64,000 nucleotides of DNA from Corynebacterium sp. zg-331 (GCF_014267345.1 NZ_JACMYD010000002.1:124001-188000), one strand, 5' to 3'; counted from the stretch's first letter, positions 49,644 to 59,191 are shown. Translations and numbers: made by a program. The notes: generated from the letters alone by a model not told the origin.

Positions 49644-50873
49644 CTAACGCTGCCCGCTCACGGTGATCTCCCCCGCGGCCCGGTGCACCGCGGCGCGCGC
49701 GGCCTCGGTATTCTCCCCGGTGGCCAGGGCCACGCCCACGATCTGTCCCGCCCGGGCGCGCTGCTTGCCGAAGAACTCCACGGTGGCCTCCGGTACCGCG
49801 CACGCCCGATCCAGGCCCGCGTACCGGGGCGAGTCCATTTCCTCCGGGCTCAGGATCATGGCGGCCGCGCCGGGGGAAACAAGGGTGACGTCGATGGGCA
49901 GGCCCAGCACCGCGCGGGCGTGCAGATCGAACTGAGAGAAGCGCTGGGAGCACAGGGTGACTAGACCCGTGCAGTGGGGCCGCGGCAGCACCTCCGAGAA
50001 ATACACGTCCTCGCCGGAGACGAACATCTTCACGCTGAACACGCCGCGCCCGCCCAGCGCGTTCGATACGCGCGCGGCCACGGAGCGGGCGTTGTCCAGC
50101 GCGGCGGGCTCCATGTGAACCGGCTGCCAGGCCTCGGTGTATTCGCCGCTGTGGTAGGTGCAGCCGATGGGTTCGCAAAACCAGGTGGCCAGCTTGCCCG
50201 TGGCGGGGTCGATGGAGCGCACGGCCACGAGGGTGACCTCGTAGTCGAAGTCGATCACGCGCTCGACCACGATGCGCCGCCCCTCCGGAGGCGCCCCGGC
50301 GGGGAAATCGGACGTCAGGTAGCGCCAGGCGGGTTCTACCTCCTGCTCGCCGCGGATCATGCGGTGATCCTTGGCGCCGGGGCCGCCGTGATCCGGCTTG
50401 GCTACGCAGGGATACCCGAGGGACCCCACCGCCACCTCAAACTCCGTGTATTCGGAGACGAACTGGTAGTTCGTGGTGGGCAGGCCCAGCTCCTCGGCCG
50501 CCAGCTTGCGTATCCCCTCGCGGTTGAGGGCCAGCTCCGCGGCCTTGGCGTTGGGCACCACGGCGGCCCGCTCGGTGGCCTCCACGGCGGTGAGCACGTT
50601 GGCCGCGATCCGCTCCACCTCGGGCACGATAAAGTCCGGGCGCACGCTCGCGATCAGGTCGGTCACCGCCCGGGCGTCGGTGACGTCCACGGCGTGCGCG
50701 ACGTGGGCCACCTGCTGGGCAGGGGCGTTGCGCACGCGATCGACGGCGTGGACTTCTACCCCTAAACGCTGAAAGGCCATGGCGAGCTCGCGGCTAAGAT
50801 AGCCCGACCCCAGCAGCATGACCTTGGTGGCGCAGGAGGTATGCGGGGTTCCGATTACTTCCGGATAAACCAT
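49644..50873 (-). CDS. purT: Formate-dependent phosphoribosylglycinamide formyltransferase
   Basis: ATP-grasp enzyme that formylates GAR using formate and ATP in purine synthesis. The 409-residue product has VMLLGSGYLSRELAMAFQRLG, then GREGIRKLAAEELGLPT-like (here NREGIRKLAAEELGLPT), CVAKPDHGGPGAKDH (GHKV-like grasp), GVFSVKMFVSGEDVYFSEVLPRPHCTG. TATCAT (50886-50881) lies seven bases before the ATG at 50873; the frame extends to 50918 but has no better start. GGAGCGC in the spacer could also be a ribosome site. Confidence 0.93.
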   Translation of the reverse strand: MVYPEVIGTPHTSCATKVMLLGSGYLSRELAMAFQRLGVEVHAVDRVRNAPAQQVAHVAHAVDVTDARAVTDLIASVRPDFIVPEVERIAANVLTAVEATERAAVVPNAKAAELALNREGIRKLAAEELGLPTTNYQFVSEYTEFEVAVGSLGYPCVAKPDHGGPGAKDHRMIRGEQEVEPAWRYLTSDFPAGAPPEGRRIVVERVIDFDYEVTLVAVRSIDPATGKLATWFCEPIGCTYHSGEYTEAWQPVHMEPAALDNARSVAARVSNALGGRGVFSVKMFVSGEDVYFSEVLPRPHCTGLVTLCSQRFSQFDLHARAVLGLPIDVTLVSPGAAAMILSPEEMDSPRYAGLDRACAVPEATVEFFGKQRARAGQIVGVALATGENTEAARAAVHRAAGEITVSGQR

Positions 50874-50880
50874 GCGCTCC

Positions 50881-50886
50881 ATGATA
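50881..50886 (-). promoter_or_regulatory. -10 element of purT
   Basis: TATCAT read leftwards, then seven bases (GGAGCGC) and the ATG at 50873. Leaderless spacing, though the spacer also contains GGAG. Confidence 0.45.
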
Positions 50887-50936
50887 GGGCGCGCGCGGCG
50901 ACGCCACGGAATCCCCACGCCCGGCCGGGCGTCCTC

Positions 50937-51806
50937 CTATCCGTACAGCCCGGCGGAGATAATATCGGCCATCGCGCGCTGCCCCTGGTCGGAGGGGTGC
51001 ATGGGCATGGTGTGGTTGGCGTCATCCACGAAACCCACCGTCCAGCGCTGTGCCGGATCCGGGTTGCACATGCCGTGTCCCAGGGAGGCCTGGTAGACGT
51101 CGATGAAGTTCGCACCGATGCCGCGCGCGGTATCCCGGATCTCATCCCGCATGGTGTCCTGCAGCACCTTACCCCCGGGGATCAGCATGGGGAGCTGCGC
51201 GGAACCCTGGTTGGCCGGGCAGAAGAAGTCTCCGCTAAGCAGCTCGGGATAGCTGGCCAGGGTCACCCGGGCGTGCGGGGCCACGGTGCGGATCCGCTCC
51301 TTGATAGCGCGCAGCTCCAGGCGGTACGGGGTGAAGTCCAGGCCGTGGGGGGTCACCGCCTCCACGGGAACGTCCGCCCACAGCAGGGGGGTCATCCCGC
51401 CGTACATGATGACCACGTCCTGCGTGGCCGGACCGAGATCCCCCTTGGCGATGGCCGATTCCAGGTAGGAGGCCATGTCCGCCACCGGCACCCGGCCGGT
51501 GCCGTTGCACGACCAGTCCGCCAGGCTGCGGCCGGTGCGCTCGGCGATCAGCTTGGGCCAATTCTGCTTATCGGTGGAGCAGAAAGGGATGTACGGGGCG
51601 CGGGCGGGTTCGAGATAGCGCCCACCGAGCTTGCCCGCGTGGGCGGTAAAGGAGTCTCCGAAGGCGACCAGCTGCGCTCCCTGGGGCTGACCGGAGGACA
51701 GGGGCGCCCCGGGCAGCGCACCGGCCACGGGGGCCGCCACGGACAAGGCAAGTGCCGACGCCGCCGTCACCGCCGCGGCCTTGATGATCGAGGAGATTTT
51801 CTTCAT
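50937..51806 (-). CDS. Secreted SGNH/GDSL hydrolase, copy 1
   Basis: A 289-residue secreted esterase-type protein. The signal peptide (MKKISSIIKAAAVTAASALALSVAAPVAGA) is followed by the SGNH block I motif AFGDSFTAHAG (Ser52), then GNGTGRVP-like CNGTG (block II), MYGGMTP and a C-terminal DANHTMPMHPSDQGQ with the catalytic Asp and His. Cysteines near CSTD and CNPDP may form disulfides. Substrate unknown; envelope lipids are plausible. ATG at 51806 has GGAAAG upstream. A close paralogue follows upstream. Confidence 0.88.
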   Translation of the reverse strand: MKKISSIIKAAAVTAASALALSVAAPVAGALPGAPLSSGQPQGAQLVAFGDSFTAHAGKLGGRYLEPARAPYIPFCSTDKQNWPKLIAERTGRSLADWSCNGTGRVPVADMASYLESAIAKGDLGPATQDVVIMYGGMTPLLWADVPVEAVTPHGLDFTPYRLELRAIKERIRTVAPHARVTLASYPELLSGDFFCPANQGSAQLPMLIPGGKVLQDTMRDEIRDTARGIGANFIDVYQASLGHGMCNPDPAQRWTVGFVDDANHTMPMHPSDQGQRAMADIISAGLYG

Positions 51807-51883
51807 GGCGTGTACTTTCCATCCTGACAATGCGCTTATTGTCACCCGTATCTTCCGGGCGTATCGCTCACATCCCGGTACAC

Positions 51884-51912
51884 GTTACCGTAACCAGTGA
51901 GATTTTTGTTAC
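51884..51912. repeat. GTTAC-motif cluster upstream of SGNH copy 1
   Basis: GTTAC (51884-51888) and GTAAC (51890-51894) form an inverted repeat with a one-base centre, and a further GTTAC lies at 51908-51912. Such clusters can be response-regulator sites (MtrA-type sites contain similar GTAAC motifs); the assignment is a guess. Confidence 0.35.
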
Positions 51913-51959
51913 TTATGCGTCAGATATGAAAACGATGCGGCCGGGCCGCAGCAAAGCAG

Positions 51960-51994
51960 AGGGCGCGTGCCGCCATCGTGCGAACGCGCGCCCT
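51960..51994 (-). terminator. Possible terminator of SGNH copy 2
   Basis: AGGGCGCG (51960-51967) pairs with CGCGCCCT (51987-51994), about 35 bases past the stop at 52029 in the leftward direction. No U tract. Confidence 0.4.
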
Positions 51995-52028
51995 GCCCCT
52001 CGGAACCGAGGCGCAATGTCGAGGGACG

Positions 52029-52919
52029 CTAACCGCGCAGCCCCTCCGCGATGATCCCGCCCATCGCGCGCTGCCCCGCGTTCGAGGGGTGGGAGGGCAT
52101 GGTGTGCTCGGTGCTGTCAAGGAAGCCCACCGTCCACCGCTGCTCGGGGTCGGGGTTGCAGGTGCCGTGTCCCACGGACGGGGTATAGACGTCGATGAAG
52201 TTCGCGCCGAGGCCGGCGGCCGTCTCCCGGATCGTGTCGCGCATGGCCGTCTGCACCGCCGTGGCCCCCGGCGCCGGAATCGGGGTGACCACCGGGCCGA
52301 AGTTCACCGGGCAGTAGGTGTCCCCCGAGATGTACTCCGGGTAGCTCGCCAGCGTCAGGCGGGCCTTCGGGGCCACCTCGCGCACGCGATCCTGCACGCG
52401 CAGGAGGAATTGGCGGAACACGGAGGCATTGGTCACCGCGCCCGGATTCACCAACTGCACCGCGCCGTCCACCCAGTAGAAGGGATCGAGACCACCGTAC
52501 ATGATGACGACCTCTTCGGTATCCGGCCCCAGATCCCCGTACTGAATGGCCATCTCCAGGTACAGCGCCATGTCCACGCTCATCCCGTTGCAGGACCAAT
52601 CCCCCACGGTCTTGCCCAGGGCGTTGCCGGCTATCTTGGGCCAGTTCTCCCGATCCGTGGCGCACTTGGCGGCCCAGGGCGTCTGCGCCATTTCCACGCC
52701 GCGCGGCCCACCCTTGCCAGCATGCGCGGTAAAGGAATCACCAAAAGTCACGATCTGCTTGCCATTCGGGGTGGTCTGCGGGGCGGTTCCGGGCAGCTCC
52801 GGCAGCGCGGGCAGCGGAACGATCGGGTCCGCGGTGGCGGGAACAGCGGCCAGACCCATGCCCAGCGCGGCCACGGCACCAACGACGGCCGCGCGCAGGG
52901 CGGCGATATTCTTCTTCAT
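52029..52919 (-). CDS. Secreted SGNH/GDSL hydrolase, copy 2
   Basis: A 296-residue paralogue of the preceding gene. The signal MKKNIAALRAAVVGAVAALGMGLAAVPATA precedes TFGDSFTAHAG (Ser62), WSCNGMS, VVIMYGGLDP and the C-terminal STEHTMPSHPSNAGQ. The shared CNPDP-x-QRWTVGF block near the end marks the pair as duplicates. The chosen ATG is at 52919; the frame extends to 53075 without family features. Confidence 0.88.
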   Translation of the reverse strand: MKKNIAALRAAVVGAVAALGMGLAAVPATADPIVPLPALPELPGTAPQTTPNGKQIVTFGDSFTAHAGKGGPRGVEMAQTPWAAKCATDRENWPKIAGNALGKTVGDWSCNGMSVDMALYLEMAIQYGDLGPDTEEVVIMYGGLDPFYWVDGAVQLVNPGAVTNASVFRQFLLRVQDRVREVAPKARLTLASYPEYISGDTYCPVNFGPVVTPIPAPGATAVQTAMRDTIRETAAGLGANFIDVYTPSVGHGTCNPDPEQRWTVGFLDSTEHTMPSHPSNAGQRAMGGIIAEGLRG

Positions 52920-53098
52920 GTCTTGCGTCCAATCTGTACACATCCGTGTGCCGGATCTCCGCGAACCAAGGGCGGCCTCGGTACCGAATAGCGGAGTCCA
53001 TCCACGCTCTCTATCTACTTTTGGCGACGATGCGTTACAGCCTAGCTGACGATCGGCTGTGGACTCTAAAGGCAAGAGCCACGCCGCCCGTGCCCGGG

Positions 53099-54655
53099 CT
53101 AGGAGAAGTACGCCGTCACCTGTTGAGCCACGGCATCGGGGTCATTAAGCAACACCCCGTGGCTGTACCCGGGCAGGACGTGAAGCTCGCCGCCCATCGC
53201 CCGCTGCATGGCATGGTTCCCGGCGGCCGTGGTGGCGGTGTCGTGGTCGTAGCCAACCAACAGCGGCTTGGTCTCTAAGGCCTCGCCGGCGGCCCGCAGC
53301 AGCGGGTCGGGTTCCGGCCAACCGAGGCAGTGCTGGCCGGAGGCGATCAGATCCTCGTTGGCCTGCCACTGATCCCCCGCCAGCGACTCCACCATCATGG
53401 GCACGGCGCGGGAGGGATCGGCGGGCGTGCGGTTCTCGTTGCACAACACCGCCCGATCCACGAACCCCATTCCCAGATCCACCTGCACGCGCTCGCGGGC
53501 AAAATCCTCCCGCTGCTGCGGCGAGAAACCCTCGATGCGCTTGTTCAGGTTCTCCGTCAGCGGATCGGGGACGATGACGTTGGCCGCCAGGGATTCCGCC
53601 ACCCGCGGCCACGCGTTCTGGCTGTAGAGGGCCTGCGCGGTCACCATGAGCAGCCAGGTGTCGGCATCGGCACGCCGCTCGCCCTCGGCCTCCTCCGCGA
53701 AGAGACGGGCCAGCTCGGGCAGCGCCATGAGCCGCTTCAGCCGCCACTGTCCTCTTGCCACCAGGTTCGCCCCGGTCAGCGCCAGCTCGCCCACGGAGCT
53801 TCCGGCGGGAATATCGCCCTCGGTGGCCGGCGGCGGGGTGATGGGGGCCGCCGAGAAGCCTACGTGCTCGTTCACCCGCCGCGTCCAGGCCTGATACACC
53901 TTCAGCGGCGTATCGCCCAGGCCGTACCACTCGTTGCGCTCCGCGATCCAGGCAAACATGGCATTGAGCGCCTCGGCGCGCACCTGCCTGCGGCTAGCCC
54001 CCAGCTGGAACCAGACGTCGTCGGGATTCATCGAGGAGTCCAGCAGCACCTTCCCGGTGCGCTGCGGAAACAGCGTGGCGTAGGTGGACATGAGCACCGT
54101 GCCATAGGAGACGCCATACAAGTTCAACCGCTCTTGACCCAGCGCCTTGCGGGCCTCCTCCAGGTCGCGCGCGGTGTTCTCGGTGGTCACGGTGCGGGTA
54201 TAGCCCGGCTTGGTGGACTCGCAGGCGGCAAAGACGCCGCCCGCAGACGCCTCCGGCGGGCAATCCAGCGGCTCCGCCCACGGCAGACCGCGCGGCTGCA
54301 CCGCCACCAGATCGTAGTGCTCGCGCACGGCGGCCGGGAGCTTGATCGTGCCCGGCAGATCATCGCCGCCGCGAAACATGCCCAGGGCGGATCCGCCGGG
54401 GCCGCCGGGGTTACCGGCGATAACCCCCTTGGGCGCACCCGTGGCCGGGAGCTTGCTCATGGTGAGGGTGATCTTCTCTCCCTCGGGGTGGGCGTAGTCC
54501 TTGGGCACCTCGAAGGTGGCACACACGGCGGCGGAGTCCGCCAGCGCGCCCACGGGGCAGGCTCCCCAGGCGAGCGGTTGGGCCTGGGCGGTGGCGACGG
54601 TGAGCGGGAGAACGCCGAGCGCGGCGATGGTGGCAGCGATTCTGCGGAGGATCAT
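53099..54655 (-). CDS. Secreted alpha/beta hydrolase, tripeptidyl aminopeptidase family
   Basis: A 518-residue secreted hydrolase. The signal peptide MILRRIAATIAALGVLPLTVATAQA is followed by an alpha/beta hydrolase fold with oxyanion block GNPGGPGGSALG, nucleophile elbow YGVSYGTVL, and a C-terminal PLLVGYDHDTATTAAGNHAMQRAM and PGYSHGVLL with the Asp and His. The C-terminal TAP-like domain places it in the family of secreted tripeptidyl aminopeptidases. The expected nucleophile, acid and base are all present. Confidence 0.9.
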   Translation of the reverse strand: MILRRIAATIAALGVLPLTVATAQAQPLAWGACPVGALADSAAVCATFEVPKDYAHPEGEKITLTMSKLPATGAPKGVIAGNPGGPGGSALGMFRGGDDLPGTIKLPAAVREHYDLVAVQPRGLPWAEPLDCPPEASAGGVFAACESTKPGYTRTVTTENTARDLEEARKALGQERLNLYGVSYGTVLMSTYATLFPQRTGKVLLDSSMNPDDVWFQLGASRRQVRAEALNAMFAWIAERNEWYGLGDTPLKVYQAWTRRVNEHVGFSAAPITPPPATEGDIPAGSSVGELALTGANLVARGQWRLKRLMALPELARLFAEEAEGERRADADTWLLMVTAQALYSQNAWPRVAESLAANVIVPDPLTENLNKRIEGFSPQQREDFARERVQVDLGMGFVDRAVLCNENRTPADPSRAVPMMVESLAGDQWQANEDLIASGQHCLGWPEPDPLLRAAGEALETKPLLVGYDHDTATTAAGNHAMQRAMGGELHVLPGYSHGVLLNDPDAVAQQVTAYFS

Positions 54656-54797
54656 GGCGGGGCCTCTCGTGACGGCAGTGTGCTTTCCGCCCCGGAATCT
54701 ACCAAAAAATTCGGTATTTTCACCCTAATTTACAGATTTTTACCCCCGCCACACCCGCCACACTGGCCGCACCGACGCCGAGTACGGCCCGGTGCCG

Positions 54798-56084
54798 CTA
54801 CGCCAGGACGTCGTGCACCGTGATCGTCTGATCCCGGCCCGGCCCCACCCCAATGTAGGAGATCCGCGCCCCGGAGAGCTCCTCGAGGCGGCGCACATAA
54901 TCCTGGGCGCGCTGCGGCAGATCCGCAAAGGTCCGGCACCCGGAGATGTCCTCGTCCCAGGCGGGCATCGTCTCGAAAATCGGCTCGGCGTGGTGGAACT
55001 CGGACTGGGTCAGCGGCATCTCATCACAGCGCTGACCGTCCACGTCGTAAGCCACGCAGACAGGGATCTCCCCGATGCCCGTGAGCACGTCCAGCTTGGT
55101 AAGGAAGAGGTCGGTAAAGCCATTGACGCGGGAGGCGTAGCGGGCGATCACGGAATCGTACCAGCCGCAGCGGCGCTTGCGGCCCGTGTTCACGCCCACC
55201 TCGCCGCCGGTGGTTTGCAGGTACTCGCCCCACTTATCAAACAGCTCCGTGGGGAAGGGTCCCGCGCCCACGCGGGTGGTGTAAGCCTTGATGATGCCCA
55301 GGCTGGAGGTGATCCGCGTTGGCCCGATGCCCGCACCCACACAGGCCCCACCGGCCGTGGGGTTCGAGGAGGTGACAAAGGGATAGGTGCCGTGGTCCAC
55401 GTCCAGCATGGTGGCCTGCCCGCCCTCCATGAGCACGTGCTTGCCCTCGTCCAGCGCCTTATTCAGCTCGTACTCGGCCTCGATCACCATCGGGCGCAGG
55501 CGCTCGGCGTAGGACAGGAAGTACTGCACCACCTCCTCGGCGTCGATCGCGCGGCGGTTGTACATCTTCACCAGGATCTGGTTCTTGACCGCCAGGGCGG
55601 ATTCGATCTTCTGGCGCAGGATGGACTCGTCGAACACGTCCTGCACGCGGATGCCCACGCGGGAGACTTTGTCCGCATAGGTCGGTCCGATGCCACGGCC
55701 GGTCGTGCCGATGGCGCGCTTGCCTAAGAAGCGCTCCTGCACCCGATCGAGCACCTGGTGATACGGGGCCACCAGGTGCGCATTGGAGGAAATACGCAGG
55801 CGGGAGGCGTCCGCGCCTCGGGCCTCCAGGCCCTCGATCTCCTCGAACAGGGCTTCGAGGTTAATCACCACGCCGTTGCCCAGCACCGGCACAGCGTTCT
55901 CCGAAAGCAAACCGGCGGGAAGGAGCTTGAGCTCGTACTTCTCACCGCCCACCACCACGGTGTGCCCGGCATTGTTACCGCCGTTGGGCTTGACCACGTA
56001 ATCCACGCGGCCGCCCAGAATATCGGTGGCCTTGCCCTTGCCTTCATCGCCCCACTGGGCCCCGACGATCACAATCGCAGCCAT
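54798..56084 (-). CDS. purA: Adenylosuccinate synthase
   Basis: GTP-dependent first step from IMP to AMP. The 428-residue product has the P-loop [46 protein letters not shown], and [15 protein letters not shown]. All are normal for PurA. TACAAT at 56154-56149 is a likely -10; the leader is about 60 bases. It is divergent from the next gene. Confidence 0.97.
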   Translation of the reverse strand: MAAIVIVGAQWGDEGKGKATDILGGRVDYVVKPNGGNNAGHTVVVGGEKYELKLLPAGLLSENAVPVLGNGVVINLEALFEEIEGLEARGADASRLRISSNAHLVAPYHQVLDRVQERFLGKRAIGTTGRGIGPTYADKVSRVGIRVQDVFDESILRQKIESALAVKNQILVKMYNRRAIDAEEVVQYFLSYAERLRPMVIEAEYELNKALDEGKHVLMEGGQATMLDVDHGTYPFVTSSNPTAGGACVGAGIGPTRITSSLGIIKAYTTRVGAGPFPTELFDKWGEYLQTTGGEVGVNTGRKRRCGWYDSVIARYASRVNGFTDLFLTKLDVLTGIGEIPVCVAYDVDGQRCDEMPLTQSEFHHAEPIFETMPAWDEDISGCRTFADLPQRAQDYVRRLEELSGARISYIGVGPGRDQTITVHDVLA

Positions 56085-56148
56085 ACTGGCATCACACTTC
56101 CGCTACAGGTAGATTTCCGCCCCATCGGGACGCACAGAACAGCCCCAG

Positions 56149-56181
56149 ATTGTACCCACCGGGGTCGGTCATTCCTAAGAT
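56149..56181. promoter_or_regulatory. Divergent promoters of purA and the unknown gene
   Basis: Leftward: TACAAT (56154-56149) for purA. Rightward: TAAGAT (56176-56181), seven bases before the ATG at 56189. The leftward -35 region would overlap the rightward -10, so the two promoters may exclude each other. Confidence 0.55.
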
Positions 56182-56188
56182 GAGACCC

Positions 56189-57118
56189 ATGCGGACGATT
56201 CTCCTGCACTGCGGCGCCACCGGCCTCCCCCTAGACCCGGACTCGCACCGGCTCTCCGAGGTACCCACCCGCCAGGAGCTCAAGCTCCTCGACACCGCCG
56301 CCACCCAGGCCCTGCCGCACGACCCCACCCCCTCCCTCGACGAGATCGCCGCCCAGCCCGACGTCGCCCACCTGGGCGAGCCGCAACCCGCGCCCCAGCG
56401 CCCCGAGGAACGGCTGCGGGTGATCGTCATTGGTTCCGACGCCGCCCTCTCCGCCGTGCTCACCCGCGCCATGCGCGCCGACTACCTGTGGGTGGAGTTC
56501 GGCTACGTCCCCACCGGGGAATCCTCCGCCGCCACCAACTGGGGCCTGCCGCGCGGGCGCTCCACGCTTACTGACGCCCTTGCGCTTGCCGCGGAGGCCC
56601 CGGTGCGCCCCGCGCCCCTGATCCGCACCGACTCCGGGCTGGCGGTGGCGGGCAGCGCCGCCCTGACGCATTGGGATAATACGGAATACACCGGGGAGAT
56701 CATCGTGGACGATCACCGCCTGCTCCTCCACGGGGAGGACACGCGCCCCCTCTTTGGGCACTACGGCGCGCGGCTGGTGCCCATGACCACGGCCCCCGGC
56801 ATCGCCGCCATGGAGCTGCGCACGCCACTGGCGATGGATGCGACACGAAAAGGCTCCGGGCTGGGCTCCCTGGTGGCCCGCCGCATGGGGCCGCGCGGGG
56901 TGGAGCGGCTGTGGAACTCCCCCGGCACCCGCTGGCTGGTGCGCGGCGCGGAGCAACCCGTGGGCGTGGTGGACCCCGCCACGCTGGCCACCGGGCGCGC
57001 GGTGCAGTCCGGGGGCGAAAACATCCGGGTCACCGTGGACAGCGTGAGCGCCAAGCGGCCGGTGAAGCGCGTGACGTTCTACCGGCACCTGCGAGATCTC
57101 CAGATCGCGCGGCCGTAA
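56189..57118 (+). CDS. Conserved protein of unknown function divergent from purA
   Basis: A 309-residue soluble protein I do not recognise confidently. The middle segment ERLRVIVIGSDAALSAVLTRAMRADYLWVEFGYVP looks like a nucleotide-binding core of the diacylglycerol-kinase / NAD-kinase type (GSDAALSAVL resembling the GGDG loop). The C-terminal half is beta-rich. The ATG at 56189 fits TAAGAT-N7. It is next to purA; whether it is functionally linked is not shown. Confidence 0.6.
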   Translation: MRTILLHCGATGLPLDPDSHRLSEVPTRQELKLLDTAATQALPHDPTPSLDEIAAQPDVAHLGEPQPAPQRPEERLRVIVIGSDAALSAVLTRAMRADYLWVEFGYVPTGESSAATNWGLPRGRSTLTDALALAAEAPVRPAPLIRTDSGLAVAGSAALTHWDNTEYTGEIIVDDHRLLLHGEDTRPLFGHYGARLVPMTTAPGIAAMELRTPLAMDATRKGSGLGSLVARRMGPRGVERLWNSPGTRWLVRGAEQPVGVVDPATLATGRAVQSGGENIRVTVDSVSAKRPVKRVTFYRHLRDLQIARP

Positions 57119-57149
57119 TTTTTGTCCGTGGCCGCGCGGGCGCAGGCCC

Positions 57150-57827
57150 TTAGATCACATACACCCACTCGCTATTGCCCTTGGCCGGGCTGGTGAGGAT
57201 CGTGCGCATCTTATCCTCGGTTACCTGGTAAGGTTGCTGATCCATATCCTGCGGATCATTCACCGTAAACGTATTGGAGCCAGAATCATAACCGGAAACA
57301 TACACGAAGTGGCCAAAAGCACCATCCGCTTCCCGGCCGCGCATTAAGTTGGATCGGGTCAGCACTACGGCCTTTTTACCCTCCTTCAGCTTATCAATGG
57401 CCTTGATCGCCTCGCCCCGGTCCAGAACCGTCCCCGACACGCCGCGATTCTCCAGAATGCTGACGATATCGAAGTCATGGAGCCCCCCGGACGTACCACT
57501 CGGGGCCTCGCCGCGCAGCTCGGTCATGGCGGCGGCCTGATTCCTCTCCTTATAGCTGTCAGGAATCTGCCCTCCGTTATCCAGCAGGGCCATGAGGATG
57601 CTCGCGGGGCCACAATCCACTCGTCGCGTCTTCTGCCCCTGATTCTGCCTGATGTACTTGAACTGGTACTGTCCGGCCAGGTAATCATCGGTGGCGGACG
57701 TCGTCACCTGCACCTCATCGATCGCGGACGCGCTCGGCTGGGCCTGCGCCACCCCGGCGAACAACCCCGCGGCCATCGTGGCGACGAGCGTGCTGGCGGT
57801 AAGGGCGTGCTTAAAGTAGGGGATCAT
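57150..57827 (-). CDS. Secreted C39-like cysteine peptidase-fold protein
   Basis: A 225-residue secreted protein. The signal peptide MIPYFKHALTASTLVATMAAGLFAGVAQA is followed by a C39/papain-like core: RRVDCGPASILMALLDNGGQ (Cys), GAFGHFVYVSGYD (His) and VNDPQ (Asp/Asn). The Cys-His-Asp order fits the C39_2 family. The gene and its upstream region are AT-richer than the neighbours. A strong promoter lies upstream at 57869-57897. Whether it is an active peptidase is not known. Confidence 0.75.
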   Translation of the reverse strand: MIPYFKHALTASTLVATMAAGLFAGVAQAQPSASAIDEVQVTTSATDDYLAGQYQFKYIRQNQGQKTRRVDCGPASILMALLDNGGQIPDSYKERNQAAAMTELRGEAPSGTSGGLHDFDIVSILENRGVSGTVLDRGEAIKAIDKLKEGKKAVVLTRSNLMRGREADGAFGHFVYVSGYDSGSNTFTVNDPQDMDQQPYQVTEDKMRTILTSPAKGNSEWVYVI

Positions 57828-57868
57828 GTTCCTCGCTTAAGTGATAGGTTCTCAACATTCAAAACCCT

Positions 57869-57897
57869 ATTATAGGAAAATCAAATGCGTGGGTCAA
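57869..57897 (-). promoter_or_regulatory. Strong sigma-A-type promoter of the C39-like gene
   Basis: TTGACC (57897-57892), exactly 17 bases, TATAAT (57874-57869). This is the closest match to consensus I found in the window. The -10 sits in the palindrome CCTATTATAGG (57866-57876), a possible operator. Confidence 0.8.
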
Positions 57898-57996
57898 GGG
57901 AAATGCAGGACCATCATTCTCCTGTGCCTAGAACACCCCCCCTATAAGGTACTAATAATCCCCCATTAAAGGAACCTTTTGTTAACCATCACGCCG

Positions 57997-59178
57997 CTAC
58001 TCCTCCCATACCTCCGGAAGATACGCCGGGGTAGCGGAGGTAGGCACCAACACCGCCAACGCAGATTCCCGCGACATCCCGCAGATCTGCAGAAAATCCA
58101 CGATGAGCGAGCGCGACTGCGCCAGCACCACGTGCGCGGAAAGCACCCGATTTTCCACCACCGCCATCGAGACACCCCCACCCAAGCGACGCAGCTGGTT
58201 CACCAACACGGGAATCTCCCTCGCCTCATCAAGTTCCGCACCACGCTCATACATCTCAGAAAGCTGAAGGGCAACATCAGAAAGCTCATCGATGATGCGC
58301 ACCTGCGCGGGAGAGACCACATCACCATCCTCGATAAGCACCTGGGCACGACGGGCGAGCACCCGAACGTTACGGATCGAGTTATCCACGGGGATCAACA
58401 AGCGCTCCAACGTACGAATCCGCCGCCAGTTACGCCACATCAGCGGGGAGAGGGTCGTGGACTCACGCCCGGTCTTGGCGGCGGCGAGCATGGCGTTGAT
58501 TGTGCCCTGGGTGCCCCGCACGGCCGCCAGGGTGTCCTCCATGAGTTCGAGGTCACCCGTGCACAGGGCCTGGGAGACGTCCTGGAGCACCGAGGAGGCG
58601 ATGCCCAAGACGTTCGAGATCTCCTGTCGCCCCGCGTTGAGCGGGTCGCTGGGGATGAAGGCCACCACGAGGATGCCCACGGCGGAGCCGATCATCGCGT
58701 CCACCACTCGGCCGGTGCTGCCGGTGCCGGTCAGGACCGAGACGGTGCCCGGCGGCATGATCGTGGCGATCAGGATGGAACCGATGGCGGCCTGGTTGTT
58801 CACCAGGGGAGAAGAAGAGATGAACGAGGCCAGCAACAGGGAGATCGCCACGGCCACCGATATCTGCCACGCGCCCGGGCCGAGGTAATAAAAAAGCAGG
58901 TCGCCCAGCGCCACGCCGACGACACAGCCGATGGACATCTCCACCGCTCGCTTCAGGCGATCCCCGCCCTCCAGGCCGAGGATGATCACCGCGGCGATGG
59001 GGGCGAAGAAGGGAACCGGGTGGCCGAAAAGGCGGTGCGCCACCCAGAAGGCGAGGCCCGCGGCGATCGCGGACTGCACGATGGGCCAGGCTCGCTTGCG
59101 CACCCGGATCGTCCGGCTGTGCAGGGATTGATCCACCGTGCGCAGCCGGGCGAGGGTACTCATCTTCTGCTTGGCCAT
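57997..59178 (-). CDS. FUSC-family membrane protein (aromatic acid exporter-like)
   Basis: A 393-residue membrane protein. The N-terminal half has about six helices (PIVQSAIAAGLAFWVAHRLF, PFFAPIAAVIILGL, MSIGCVVGVALGDLLFYYLGP...); the C-terminal half is helical and soluble. The plan matches FUSC/ArAE proteins that export aromatic acids or similar compounds. The ATG at 59178 is preceded by TATGGT-N7 and GGAGGGC. The extension to 59190 adds four residues only. Substrate unknown. Confidence 0.8.
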   Translation of the reverse strand: MAKQKMSTLARLRTVDQSLHSRTIRVRKRAWPIVQSAIAAGLAFWVAHRLFGHPVPFFAPIAAVIILGLEGGDRLKRAVEMSIGCVVGVALGDLLFYYLGPGAWQISVAVAISLLLASFISSSPLVNNQAAIGSILIATIMPPGTVSVLTGTGSTGRVVDAMIGSAVGILVVAFIPSDPLNAGRQEISNVLGIASSVLQDVSQALCTGDLELMEDTLAAVRGTQGTINAMLAAAKTGRESTTLSPLMWRNWRRIRTLERLLIPVDNSIRNVRVLARRAQVLIEDGDVVSPAQVRIIDELSDVALQLSEMYERGAELDEAREIPVLVNQLRRLGGGVSMAVVENRVLSAHVVLAQSRSLIVDFLQICGMSRESALAVLVPTSATPAYLPEVWEE

Positions 59179-59185
59179 GCCCTCC

Positions 59186-59191
59186 ACCATA
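59186..59191 (-). promoter_or_regulatory. -10 element of the FUSC gene
   Basis: TATGGT read leftwards with seven bases (GGAGGGC) to the ATG at 59178. The spacer contains GGAGG, so leaderless or ordinary initiation are both possible. Confidence 0.4.
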
